Source: Spirosoma oryzae
GTDB taxonomy: Bacteria > Bacteroidota > Bacteroidia > Cytophagales > Spirosomataceae
Assembly (NCBI RefSeq): GCF_003002825.1
Contig: NZ_PVTE01000024.1
Span: 1-64,000 of the forward strand
DNA: 64,000 bases
Reading direction: 5' to 3'
Shown: one piece after another, positions 1 through 7,546 of the stretch
Layout of the letters: each line of letters opens with the position of its first letter
Numbering within the stretch: position 1 is the first letter of the stretch
The notes under the pieces: generated by a model
Told to the model about the DNA's origin: nothing
The model's database searches: none
What the model saw: the letters and a program-made list of their open reading frames with translations, nothing else
Position numbers and translations under genes: made by a program

Positions 1-81
1 CATTCGTCGCTGGGCTACAAGAGCCCTGAACAGTTTGAGCAGGAATATTACACAAAACTCGCGAGTTCAGTGTGCCGCTAA
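1..81 (+). CDS. IS3-family transposase OrfB, C-terminal 26 residues
   Basis: The reading frame from base 1 gives HSSLGYKSPEQFEQEYY and then stops at TAA. This is the typical end of an IS3-family DDE transposase, where H-x-x-L-G-x-x-x-P-x-x-F follows the catalytic glutamate region. Only the tail is visible, so the catalytic core cannot be judged. It belongs to the element that interrupts the neighbouring DUF5694 gene. Confidence 0.75.
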   Translation, partial: HSSLGYKSPEQFEQEYYTKLASSVCR

Positions 82-95
82 ACTGGACCACCCCA
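1..95 (+). mobile_element. Right end of an IS3-family insertion sequence (partial)
   Basis: The window opens inside an insertion sequence. The last transposase codons end at 81, and a terminal sequence TGGACCACCCCA finishes at 95, ending in CA as IS3-family tips do. The host DUF5694 gene resumes straight afterwards on the opposite strand. The left end and any target duplication lie outside the window. Confidence 0.7.
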
Positions 96-864
96 GGCTA
101 GTCACCAACCGCTGTAGGTTCGAGTAGATACGTAGGTTTCGATTATAGTAGCGGGAAATAAAACCATCGGCGCCAATCGGTTCTCGATTAGTGCCCCGCT
201 TTGTGGTAACCAGCCACCGACCAATGCTACGCGCATGAGTGGCCTCTTCGTTCAAAAAGCGCAAATACTCGCCCAGTGTTGAGTTATATTTTAACAAATC
301 TTGCAGTCTTGAATAGGCGCTATACTGCTTGTCCCAATAAGCGAAGCTGGTATCAGTCTGCTGATCATATTTGGTAAACATGATTAAGGAGTCCGCTGGA
401 CTGAAGCGGATACGAAACGGTTGGGCATCAATCGGGAATAGTTCGCTATGGCCGAAACGATCCGCGAGTTTAAACCCGATTTGATAGAGTTCATCATCCA
501 TCCTGACTCGCTTGTCGCCCTGGAAATGCCCCTTTCGGTAGGCCCTGTAAACCGAGTCGATGTACTTCTTTGCATTTGGGGCTGCCTCAACAGCAATTTT
601 GGTGGGTTTGAAGCGGGCAATGTGGTCAAGTACTTCCGCTATCTGGGCTTGTCGGCTTGGGCTTAACATATTGACCCGTAGATCGGCTGATGTGGTGTTG
701 ACATCGACTTGCTCTCCGGCAAAATGAAACGTTCCCAGCAACAGTACCTGTGGTTTGGCGGAAGCCTGCCTAAACAAAGCGTCAATCTGCTTGCGTATGG
801 GATTGGTTTGGGCTAGGCTGGCAAAAGGCCATAGAAATGCTCCCAGCAAGTAGATAACTCTCAT
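67..864 (-). pseudogene. DUF5694-family secreted protein, 3' end cut off by an IS3 element
   Basis: The protein starts MRVIYLLGAFLWPFASLAQ, a signal peptide. It continues with a body typical of DUF5694 proteins: LLLGTFHF near residue 42, KPTKIAVEA near residue 88, and a DELYQIGFKLAD segment. The family is remotely related to TraB-like proteins and its function is unknown. Native sequence ends at about base 96, where the IS3 tip begins. The last ten or so residues (LGWSSLAAH) are encoded by the IS and replace the normal C-terminus. The gene is therefore probably non-functional, and its missing 3' part would lie beyond the left edge on the far side of the element. Confidence 0.7.
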
Positions 865-1071
865 GACAGCTATTGACGTAGATACGCGCTAAGGACGTTG
901 CTTATCGTTCAACGTTGCATGTGACGGAGTGTACGACTTGACTTGTCTTATAGAACTGATTTGCCTTTTAGCCGGGAATTCTTGACAGAAGAACTACTTC
1001 TAGAATTCTTATGTAACGCTACCTCATGAGACATTGAACAAATTACCTTAATCTGTTGTACAACTGTATAT

Positions 1072-1079
1072 TATATTTG
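1072..1079 (+). promoter_or_regulatory. Putative Bacteroidota -7 box (TATATTTG)
   Basis: TATATTTG fits the Bacteroidota consensus TAnnTTTG and sits 40 bases before the start at 1119. A TTG lies at 1056-1058, but its spacing is shorter than usual, so only the -7 element is supported. Confidence 0.4.
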
Positions 1080-1118
1080 CATCTTGCAGCGTGGCTACTC
1101 AACTAAAGGATTTCTACT

Positions 1119-1316
1119 ATGATCGCGCAAAATAAATTTGATAGCATGCAGGAGCTAAAAGCGACTGTGAAGCCGATGGAAGAGTATTCTCAGCGGTCGC
1201 GACAAAGCCATGTCCAGCAAGAATGCCTTGTCAATTTCTTTAAAGAAGGCGTCATCCGACACGCTGCTCCTTCTCGCCCCGACACCGCGAGTAAGGAAAT
1301 GTCATATGGGGTATAG
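1119..1316 (+). CDS. Small hypothetical protein, possible partner of the downstream nucleotidyltransferase
   Basis: A 65-residue ORF overlaps the next gene's likely ATG (1306) by 11 bases, which suggests translational coupling. The N-terminal half (MIAQNKFDSMQELKATVKPM) looks like a genuine start. The second half is less certain. The +1 frame from about 1210 reads LKKASSDTLLLLAPTPRVRK, which looks more like conserved protein and runs into the nucleotidyltransferase frame. A single frameshift near 1210-1240 may therefore have altered the original small gene. The partner role is inferred only from the overlap; no antitoxin family is recognised. Confidence 0.45.
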   Translation: MIAQNKFDSMQELKATVKPMEEYSQRSRQSHVQQECLVNFFKEGVIRHAAPSRPDTASKEMSYGV

Positions 1317-1818
1317 TAACGACATCAAAATATTTTCCACCCTCCAAAAACACGCGGTCGAATATCTGATCATTGGTGGCACAGCTGTGTCATTTTACGG
1401 TGAATACAGAATGTCAAGACTTGCCAATGGCCAGGTCACTCAAACCGCTGATTATGATTTTTGGTACAATCCGAACCTTGGGAATTACTACCGGTTGCTG
1501 AGTGCTGTCGAAGAGTTAGGGAAAGATGTTACCCGGTATCGCGATGAGACGCCCGATCCAAAGAAAGACGTGTTCAAATTCGAATTTGAGGAAGAAAACT
1601 ACACAATAGACTTTCTGCCTCATATTATGGTACCGATCAGCTTTCGAGAAGCTCTCGAACGACGCACCACGGTCGAGCGCGATGGTATTGTCGCGTATTT
1701 CATTGGTTTGGAGGATCTGATTAATGACAAGCAGGCATTGGGTCGTCAGAAAGACTTCGACGATATTGAGAACCTGCGAAAACATAATCCTAACGGCTTC
1801 CCGCCGCCTCAGCCTTAG
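1306..1818 (+). CDS. DUF6036-like nucleotidyltransferase-fold protein
   Basis: The product is about 170 residues from the ATG at 1306. It has a nucleotidyltransferase-like layout: YLIIGGTAVSFYGE (G-G motif), then TADYDFWY with an acidic pair, then YTIDFLPH as a third acidic strand, and a C-terminal KDFDDIENL segment common in DUF6036/AbiEii-like proteins. Such proteins usually follow a small upstream gene, as here. An upstream in-frame start at 1210 would add 32 residues but overlaps the small ORF heavily, so 1306 is preferred. A toxin-antitoxin or phage-defence role is possible, but the sequence alone does not show it. Confidence 0.65.
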   Translation: MGYSNDIKIFSTLQKHAVEYLIIGGTAVSFYGEYRMSRLANGQVTQTADYDFWYNPNLGNYYRLLSAVEELGKDVTRYRDETPDPKKDVFKFEFEEENYTIDFLPHIMVPISFREALERRTTVERDGIVAYFIGLEDLINDKQALGRQKDFDDIENLRKHNPNGFPPPQP

Positions 1819-2187
1819 TAGTACTTAAGCCTATTCCCGACAAATCGGATCGCGACTTCATTGATGCTGGTGACAAACTCTCCCGCTTCCGTCGAATAAA
1901 GCCAGGTGGATTCATCACTGACTATATCCTTCAGAAGCTTAGAAGCTTCATTCAAAGGCACTTCGAATAGAAGTTGCCGTCCAAGAATTTTACCTTGCAA
2001 TCCTTCCAGTATAATGCGCAAGGTGGCCGGTACCGATCTTTTCTTCAGAGTATTTGACGTCGGGTATAACGTTGAATGTATTTGATAATGGATAAGAATA
2101 GCTTGCGCTCGGAGCTAGTTGTTGAAGCAGATTGAGCCGTTTTGAAACGATTAGACGGCGATTTTTGGCTGTATTATACGTAATCAA
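1815..2187 (-). pseudogene. Unrecognised ~125-residue gene split by one frameshift
   Basis: Two overlapping minus-strand ORFs (1990-2187 and 1815-2021) join into one plausible protein if the frame shifts by +1 at about 2035. The first reads down to YSEEK and the other frame continues SVPATLRIILEGLQGKILG to FVGNRLKYY. The family is not recognised. It sits tail-to-tail with the nucleotidyltransferase, whose stop codon it overlaps by four bases. It may instead be two unrelated spurious ORFs, but the smooth join favours one recently broken gene. Confidence 0.35.
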
Positions 2188-2589
2188 GGTGGTTTAAGTG
2201 AAACAACTAAGTCGCCGGTGCGATTACTGAATTATCACTCCTCATTTTTACCCCCTTTGTCCGCTTTCATTTGACGACGCCCATTTTACCGACGTGGGGT
2301 GGTTGTCTGAAGGCAAAACAACGGAAGGAAAAGGTACTCTTCATCCATAGTCATCCTTAAGTTGGTTAAGGAACAATTATGTAGATTAAGCTGTAAAGCA
2401 TGAAAAACAACAGGTCAGTTCATTAGCCATCAGACTATACATCCGTCTCATAAAACGCTCTCTTTTCGAGACAGCACCCAGCAGGTCAACCTTCTCAGTC
2501 GAAAAACGCGAACATATCGAAGCCCCACTATTTCAGCAGATCGGGCAACTGAAAGCGGCCGCCGCGCGCTCGAAAACGATTACTTCAAA

Positions 2590-3496
2590 AAAATTACGGA
2601 CGAGTTAGGTACCGACCTTCGCCTGCTGATCGAGCCTGATCATCGTCGCCTTTCGGTTAGCCAACAGTGTAGTGTGCTGGAACTGGCTCGATCAACTTAT
2701 CATTACCAGCCCGTGGGCGAATCGGTCCAGAATCTGGCGCTAATGCAGCGGATTGACCATTTGTTTACGGCTTGACCTGAGTTGGGTGTGGAGCGGATGT
2801 GTCAGGAACTGACCAGCCTAGAGCAGCCAATCAATGTTAAGCAAGTGCGGCGACTGATGCGGTTGATGGGCCTGGAGGCTATTGGCCCCAAACCTAACCT
2901 CTCCAAGCCTCAGCCCGGCCACATGATTTATCCTTATTTATTACGAGAGGTTGTCATTGAGCGGCCCAATCCGGTCTGGTCCATCGACATTACAGCACGG
3001 GCCGCCCCGCTACGTGCCAATGGCCAGCGGTTTTTTGTACCTATGTGCTGTCATCAACCGCCCGGCGGCCCGGTGGTTCAGTCGATTCATGTTGAGTTGG
3101 CGACGGAGCAACACGCTGTTAGCGGATGTTTATGTAGATGCTCTGGAAGAGTCGTTAAGTATTTGGGGTAAACCTGAAATCTTCAACACTGATCAGGGCA
3201 GCCAGTTCACGAGTCATGAGTTCCTTAAACCGTTGATGAGTAATGAGATAAATAGCAGCATGGACTCAAAAGATCGAGCGTTAGACAACATTTTCATCGA
3301 GCGATTTTGGCGAACTATCAAGTATGAGCCGAACGGGCGGCGTTTACATCAAGGCTTGGAGGAGTATTTTCGCTTTTACAATCAAGAACGCAAGCACCAA
3401 TCGTTAGGCTATCAGACGCCTGCGGCATGGTATGAAAGGGGAAAAGAAAACGGAAAACTACAATACATGCCCTCTACAATATCAAGCTTAATTTAA
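2590..3496 (+). pseudogene. IS3-family transposase OrfB, disrupted
   Basis: The integrase core is clear: WSIDIT (first Asp), FNTDQGSQFTS (second Asp) and ALDNIFIERFWRTIKYE (Glu). Three defects are visible. A TGA interrupts FTA*PELGVERM at about 2774. About 16 GC-rich bases after WSIDIT (around 2994-3010) shift the frame before YVPMASGFLYLCAVIN. A 15-base GC-rich block then inserts RPAAR in frame between CAVIN and WFSRF (3059-3073). Intact relatives normally read DITYVPM and IN(W)(Y/F)SRF without gaps at these two points. Confidence 0.75.
3057..3073 (+). repeat. GC-rich 17-nt repeat, copy A (inside the transposase)
   Basis: The sequence is ACCGCCCGGCGGCCCGG. It interrupts the conserved transposase segment CAVIN/WFSRF, adding five residues. 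The inner CCGCC-C-GGCGG can form a short hairpin. The same 17 bases recur exactly at 3754-3770 (reverse) and 3956-3972. Confidence 0.75.
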
Positions 3497-3753
3497 CCCC
3501 AAATCTGTCCAACATTTGGGGAGTACTATAGACAGTATAGACAGACCTGAATCGAATCGTTACCGCACGGTGCCCGCTAATGTCAAAACCGACACAGTAA
3601 CGAAGGAGTGTAGTTGCTGATTTCATGTTAGTCGGAAAGGGAAAGTTAGTGGCTAATCAACTGACGGCTTTTCCTCACTTTGGCACATGCGTGCAGAGTC
3701 ATAGAGACAGAACTACGCTCTTAGGTACTGTTGATGTTTAAAGGAAAAACGGG

Positions 3754-3770
3754 CCGGGCCGCCGGGCGGT
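3754..3770 (-). repeat. GC-rich 17-nt repeat, copy B
   Basis: This is an exact reverse complement of copy A, embedded in an AT-rich surround (AAGGAAAAAC on one side, GAACAGATTAACC on the other). It stands out sharply in base composition. Confidence 0.75.
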
Positions 3771-3955
3771 GAACAGATTAACCAGCGGCCCAACATCATC
3801 AGGTGAAAAAGACGTGTCAACGGCAGAACCCGAGCTACTGCTCACCCCTGTCAGAGACTAACTCAAAATTGCACTTTTACCAACTATATCAAAGAAAGTC
3901 AAAGATATGAGCGGCGGACCGTACCAAACGGCCGCACCAAGCCTTGGTTTTTTTA

Positions 3956-3972
3956 ACCGCCCGGCGGCCCGG
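3956..3972 (+). repeat. GC-rich 17-nt repeat, copy C
   Basis: This copy is identical over 17 bases to copy A and in the same orientation. It is preceded by TTTTTTTAA and followed by ACCGATGG. It is not part of any ORF. Confidence 0.75.
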
Positions 3973-4331
3973 ACCGATGGAGTACAAACAAGCGGCTTAG
4001 GCTCTAACCGTTACTGGCCTACTGAACAGGGAGTAGCACACTTGATAATAACTTCAATGTCCTTTTGATGAAACGTCCTACTCTTTATCGATGCCAACTT
4101 GTCTAATGAATACGGGGCACTACAATTCCAAAGCAAAAAGTAGCAACGTCATTACTCACTGGTAACTTTTGGTTACCGCTCCCTAAAGAGCTTATCCAGT
4201 ATTTGTCAAATACAAGCTAGCTTAGGTCCGATCTCCGTTCAACGGTTGACCTGGCCTGGATAGGGTGGCAGTGACTGGCTTTGTCTGCCCCACTGTCTGG
4301 TTAGGACTAAGCCTGCAAGTATACTGGTGAT

Positions 4332-4365
4332 CAGTGCAAGTTGAGCAGTGCAAGTTGAGCAGTGC
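4332..4365 (+). repeat. Tandem 14-bp repeat upstream of the oxidase cluster
   Basis: CAGTGCAAGTTGAG occurs twice in tandem (4332-4345 and 4346-4359), and a third partial copy (CAGTGC) runs into the palindrome that follows. It lies about 55-85 bases before the first gene's ATG, a place where regulator sites are common. Confidence 0.6.
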
Positions 4366-4377
4366 ATTAATTAATGC
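4364..4377. promoter_or_regulatory. Perfect 14-bp palindrome, possible operator
   Basis: GCATTAATTAATGC is a perfect inverted repeat ending 40 bases before the ATG at 4418 and following the tandem 14-mers. Its size and position suit a dimeric repressor or activator site, but no regulator gene sits next to the cluster. The regulatory role is inferred from position only. Confidence 0.4.
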
Positions 4378-4417
4378 GCTGTTTTTACCCTTTCTCACCC
4401 TTATAAATGCCTTTCCG

Positions 4418-6325
4418 ATGAGTTACCTCAATGGCTTGCGTTTGCACTTTTCAGGGCGCTTTCAGGCCGCTCCATCTACGGTAAACAACGACGTCACCCA
4501 TTTTAACAACAGCACCTTTCTCCCCAACTACCAGCAGTACGGAAGAGGAGCAACAAATGGCTGGTGGAACCCCGGCGGGGGAGCTGAATGGCGGCTGTTG
4601 GGCTGTACGGTACAGACCGCCTGGCTAGACGCCGACACGCCGACCGACGCTTCGGATGTGGTGCTGGGCTGCATAGTGGGCGACACCGACCGGCGGGCAC
4701 CCGCCAAGATTGTAGACCTGGACCCGTTGCAACAGCTTGTGTCCGAAATCTGGGGGCTGGAAGTGCGACTGTCAACGGCCGACGGGCAGTTGCTACTGCG
4801 TGGGCAGTACGACGCAACGGGCTTTATGGACATCTGGGACCGGGCTCAGGGAGGAGGGGGCGATGTGGGGGCAGGCTCTATGTACCAGTCGGTTCTGACA
4901 GAACTGGAGTGGGGAGATCTCAGCCGGTCCCCTTTTCTAGAGGCTCTACAGCAGGCCAGTCCCGATAAGCTGCTGTCCATCAAATTCAACGTAGATGGAT
5001 ACAACATGGATCGGACATCGCCCGAATTTACCCGGGGGCGCATCGTGGGTACGATTGGGCCGGCCACTAATGAAGAGCCGCGCCATTTTGTCGCTGGCCG
5101 CCAATTTATTCCCCAGGATACGGGTAAGGGTAATTTTTTCGCACCGCAGGCCAGTCTCGGCTTCTGCGTGGCCCGGCTAGACGAGTCCGCCAGACGCCTG
5201 TTTCTGGATCTGGGCAACGCGTTGCCGACTACCGTACCCGGTGGCCCGCTTAGCGATCTGGGGTTACTCCAGCTCCTTCTGGAAGATACCGGCGAACCTA
5301 TCTCGTCTGCCTTGCCTTACCTGACTCCCAACTGGTATGAACAAACGGCGGGTCTGGTAGCCGTACCCGCACAGCGCCCCCTGACAGATGCGGAAATCGA
5401 AGCGATCAACACCCGGCCACTGGCGCTGCAACTCCTGCTGGATGGGGCTACTCAACTGACGCCGGAATCACCCAATGGCCTGTTTGTGCGGGCTGACCGG
5501 TTTGTGTTTCGGGCCGATGCGGGCCAGTCGGTCGCGGTTGACCTGTGGGCTACGCGCTATGGGCAACCGTACGCCAATGCAACCATCCTGCTCCAGCTAG
5601 ATGCCAGCCAGTTGCAACCCGGCTCCGGCTACGTGCAACCGGTTACGCCTGACTCCCAGCCGTCTACGCCGGGCGAACCCACAGACGTACTTTCGTTCCC
5701 CAATCAGGTAACGGCCGATCAGCGGGGGCGGGTTACGGTATGTATTCAGGCGGGAGACCCGCAACGGTATCGGCAGTACATTGATGGTCAGGTGTACGGT
5801 CTGCGCCCTTCCCTGGCCGAAATTGGCTTTCCGCCACTCAACCCCAACCCACCCTTTATTTATCCGCTGGGCACTTGGAATTTTATCAGCTTCCTGATCT
5901 GGGACGCCTTTCCTATCGAAACGCCTGTAACCTGGTATGGTTGTTTGCAACCCATTTTCCAACAGTATGCAAACCTATACCCCGTCATGAGCCGCTTTCT
6001 CAACCTGGCCGATCCACTGGAGGTGTGGGCCAATCAGGCGTTGCTGACCATGGCGTTCGGGCTACCCATCACCGATCCGAATACCATGCCGGTTACCCGT
6101 GACCTGTCGATGGCCAAGCGGCAGGCTATCCTGGCCTGGCTGAACGCCACGGATACGACCGGACAACCCCTGCTACAACTGGGTGAACCATGGCAACGTC
6201 CTCTTCCGCCGGCCGCTGCCAGTGCGCTGGCGGTAGAACAGCCCACGTCTGCCGCCAGCCAGCCCGCCGAAGCCCTGCGTGGGGGCAAGGCTATGGCAGC
6301 CAGCCGACGGCTCGTTTTGCGGTAA
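4418..6325 (+). CDS. VioB N-terminal-half-like protein
   Basis: The product is 635 residues from the ATG at 4418 (MSYLNGLRLHFSGRFQAAPS). An in-frame start at 4334 would run through the repeat region and is less likely. The opening LRLHFSGRFQAAPSTVNND resembles the start of VioB/RebD-type proteins (PRIHFRGxxxxxxxTxNRD). As in VioB, a later part contains a membrane-unlike domain with QQYANLYPVMSRFLNLADP, matching the AYYELVYPFMSDKVFSLAD region, and VTRDLSMAKR, matching STRELSAPKA. VioB makes the iminophenylpyruvate or indole-imine dimer in bisindole biosynthesis. Here the ferritin-like C-terminal half of VioB is a separate gene starting 36 bases downstream. The tail (residues about 600-635) is Ala-rich. 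No signal peptide is seen. Function is inferred from distant similarity and context. Confidence 0.6.
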   Translation: MSYLNGLRLHFSGRFQAAPSTVNNDVTHFNNSTFLPNYQQYGRGATNGWWNPGGGAEWRLLGCTVQTAWLDADTPTDASDVVLGCIVGDTDRRAPAKIVDLDPLQQLVSEIWGLEVRLSTADGQLLLRGQYDATGFMDIWDRAQGGGGDVGAGSMYQSVLTELEWGDLSRSPFLEALQQASPDKLLSIKFNVDGYNMDRTSPEFTRGRIVGTIGPATNEEPRHFVAGRQFIPQDTGKGNFFAPQASLGFCVARLDESARRLFLDLGNALPTTVPGGPLSDLGLLQLLLEDTGEPISSALPYLTPNWYEQTAGLVAVPAQRPLTDAEIEAINTRPLALQLLLDGATQLTPESPNGLFVRADRFVFRADAGQSVAVDLWATRYGQPYANATILLQLDASQLQPGSGYVQPVTPDSQPSTPGEPTDVLSFPNQVTADQRGRVTVCIQAGDPQRYRQYIDGQVYGLRPSLAEIGFPPLNPNPPFIYPLGTWNFISFLIWDAFPIETPVTWYGCLQPIFQQYANLYPVMSRFLNLADPLEVWANQALLTMAFGLPITDPNTMPVTRDLSMAKRQAILAWLNATDTTGQPLLQLGEPWQRPLPPAAASALAVEQPTSAASQPAEALRGGKAMAASRRLVLR

Positions 6326-6361
6326 TTTCTGTTTCATTTTCTCCCTCTCAGCCAACCCATC

Positions 6362-7456
6362 ATGTTACTGCTTAAACAATCACTGGCCACCGACCTGTCT
6401 GATATAGCCAACCTGCGGACGGCTTTGCAGGAAGCTATTGAACTGGAACACTCGACGATTCCGCCCTATCTGTATGCGCTGTACTCCCTGAAGCCGGGAC
6501 AAAACGAAACGATCCGGGCGCTGATCCGCTCAATCGTCTGGGAAGAAATGGCACACATGAGCCTGGCCTGTAATATGCTCAATGCCATTGGCGGCAGTCC
6601 GCAAATTGACAAACCTGATTTTATTCCGGCGTATCCGGGTCCGTTGCCCGGTACGGTCGAATCCGGGTTGATCGTGCCGCTGTCGCCCTTCTCACCGCAA
6701 CTGGTCAATGCGGTATTTATGACCATCGAGCAGCCTGAGCATCCGCTTGATTTTCCCGTTGGCCCCGCCCTGCTGGCTACCGCGCCCGAACGCCCCCTGA
6801 CGATCGGTATGTTTTATCAACGCATAAAAGCAGCGTTTATAGCGGGCGGGGAAGGGTTATTTACGGGCGATCCGGCCCGGCAGGTAAGCAGCTGGCGCAT
6901 CCAGCCCGTGACTGATCTGGCCTCGGCCATCAGCGCAATCGATACGATTGTCGAACAAGGCGAAGGCACGCCGGAATCGCCGATGGACCATGGATTGATG
7001 CAGTCGGAAGAAGTCGCCCATTACTACCGGTTTGCCGAGATTTACCATGGCTACCAGCTGATCCCGAATTCGGGCGTCCCGGCCGATGCGCCCTTCGACG
7101 AGCGGTATCGATACGCCGGGGCCCCCATTGCCTACGAACCAGCCGGCGTATGGCCGGTAGTGAGCAATCCGAAGCTGACGACTTATCCAGATGGGTCAGC
7201 CGCCCAGTTTGCCTGTCAGACCTTTAACTATACCTATACGGGCTTACTGAAGGCGTTACACCAGACCTTCAACGGGCAACCAGCGTACATCAATACGGCC
7301 ATTGGGATGATGGAATCATTGAAAGGCCTGGCCTTGGGTATGATGTCTACGGCTTATACGCCTGACGGGCTAACGAATGCAGGGCCGAGTTTCGAGTACA
7401 TGCCTCAGTTGCCACTGCAATATCCGCCCGCTCCACCCGCTCCCCAGCCCAGTTAA
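6362..7456 (+). CDS. Ferritin-like iminophenylpyruvate dimer synthase-type protein (VioB C-half-like)
   Basis: The product is 364 residues. The N-terminal helix bundle carries LQEAIELEHSTIPPYLYALY (residues about 22-41), then VWEEMAHMSLACNMLNAIGG (about 60-79), and later SEEVAHYYRFAEIYHG (about 219-234). The E...E-x-x-H and E-x-x-H pattern fits the ferritin-like domain found at the C-terminus of VioB and in stand-alone relatives. In VioB the equivalent stretch reads LRKAVDLELSVMLQYLYAAYS and HEEMIHYLVVNNLLMALG. Here the N-half is encoded by the preceding gene, so the pair looks like a split VioB. The C-terminus is Pro-rich (YPPAPPAPQPS). It probably acts on an imine or amino-acid oxidation product; the substrate is unknown. 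Confidence 0.7.
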   Translation: MLLLKQSLATDLSDIANLRTALQEAIELEHSTIPPYLYALYSLKPGQNETIRALIRSIVWEEMAHMSLACNMLNAIGGSPQIDKPDFIPAYPGPLPGTVESGLIVPLSPFSPQLVNAVFMTIEQPEHPLDFPVGPALLATAPERPLTIGMFYQRIKAAFIAGGEGLFTGDPARQVSSWRIQPVTDLASAISAIDTIVEQGEGTPESPMDHGLMQSEEVAHYYRFAEIYHGYQLIPNSGVPADAPFDERYRYAGAPIAYEPAGVWPVVSNPKLTTYPDGSAAQFACQTFNYTYTGLLKALHQTFNGQPAYINTAIGMMESLKGLALGMMSTAYTPDGLTNAGPSFEYMPQLPLQYPPAPPAPQPS

Positions 7457-7546
7457 CCCGAGCTTTTTGCTCAACCCGGACGCCCCCATCGTTTCTACCC
7501 CGCACTAGCCTTCTCCCGCGTATCCCTCTTTTCCTGAACCAATTCC

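Larger units (their letters stand above)
2480..3530 (+). mobile_element. Degraded IS3-family element with GC-rich insertions
   Basis: Fragments of OrfA (EKREHIEAPLFQQIGQLK from about 2499) and OrfB are readable. OrfB runs through ENDYFKKITDELG, STYHYQP, ELGVERMCQEL and VWSIDIT to IERFWRTIKYE and HQSLGYQTP. The right side ends with GTCCAACATTTGGGGAGTA at about 3506-3525. No matching left tip was found, so the element is truncated. It cannot transpose: a TGA at about 2774 and two frame changes break the transposase. Confidence 0.75.
3531..4331. other. Intergenic region of about 800 bp without a convincing gene
   Basis: This stretch between the IS3 remnant and the VioB-like gene has no supported ORF. 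It contains two copies of the 17-nt GC-rich repeat (3754-3770 and 3956-3972), plus other GC-rich patches such as GCGGCGGACCG at about 3911. The promoter of the downstream cluster probably lies near its right end, but I could not identify clear -33/-7 boxes. Confidence 0.5.
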
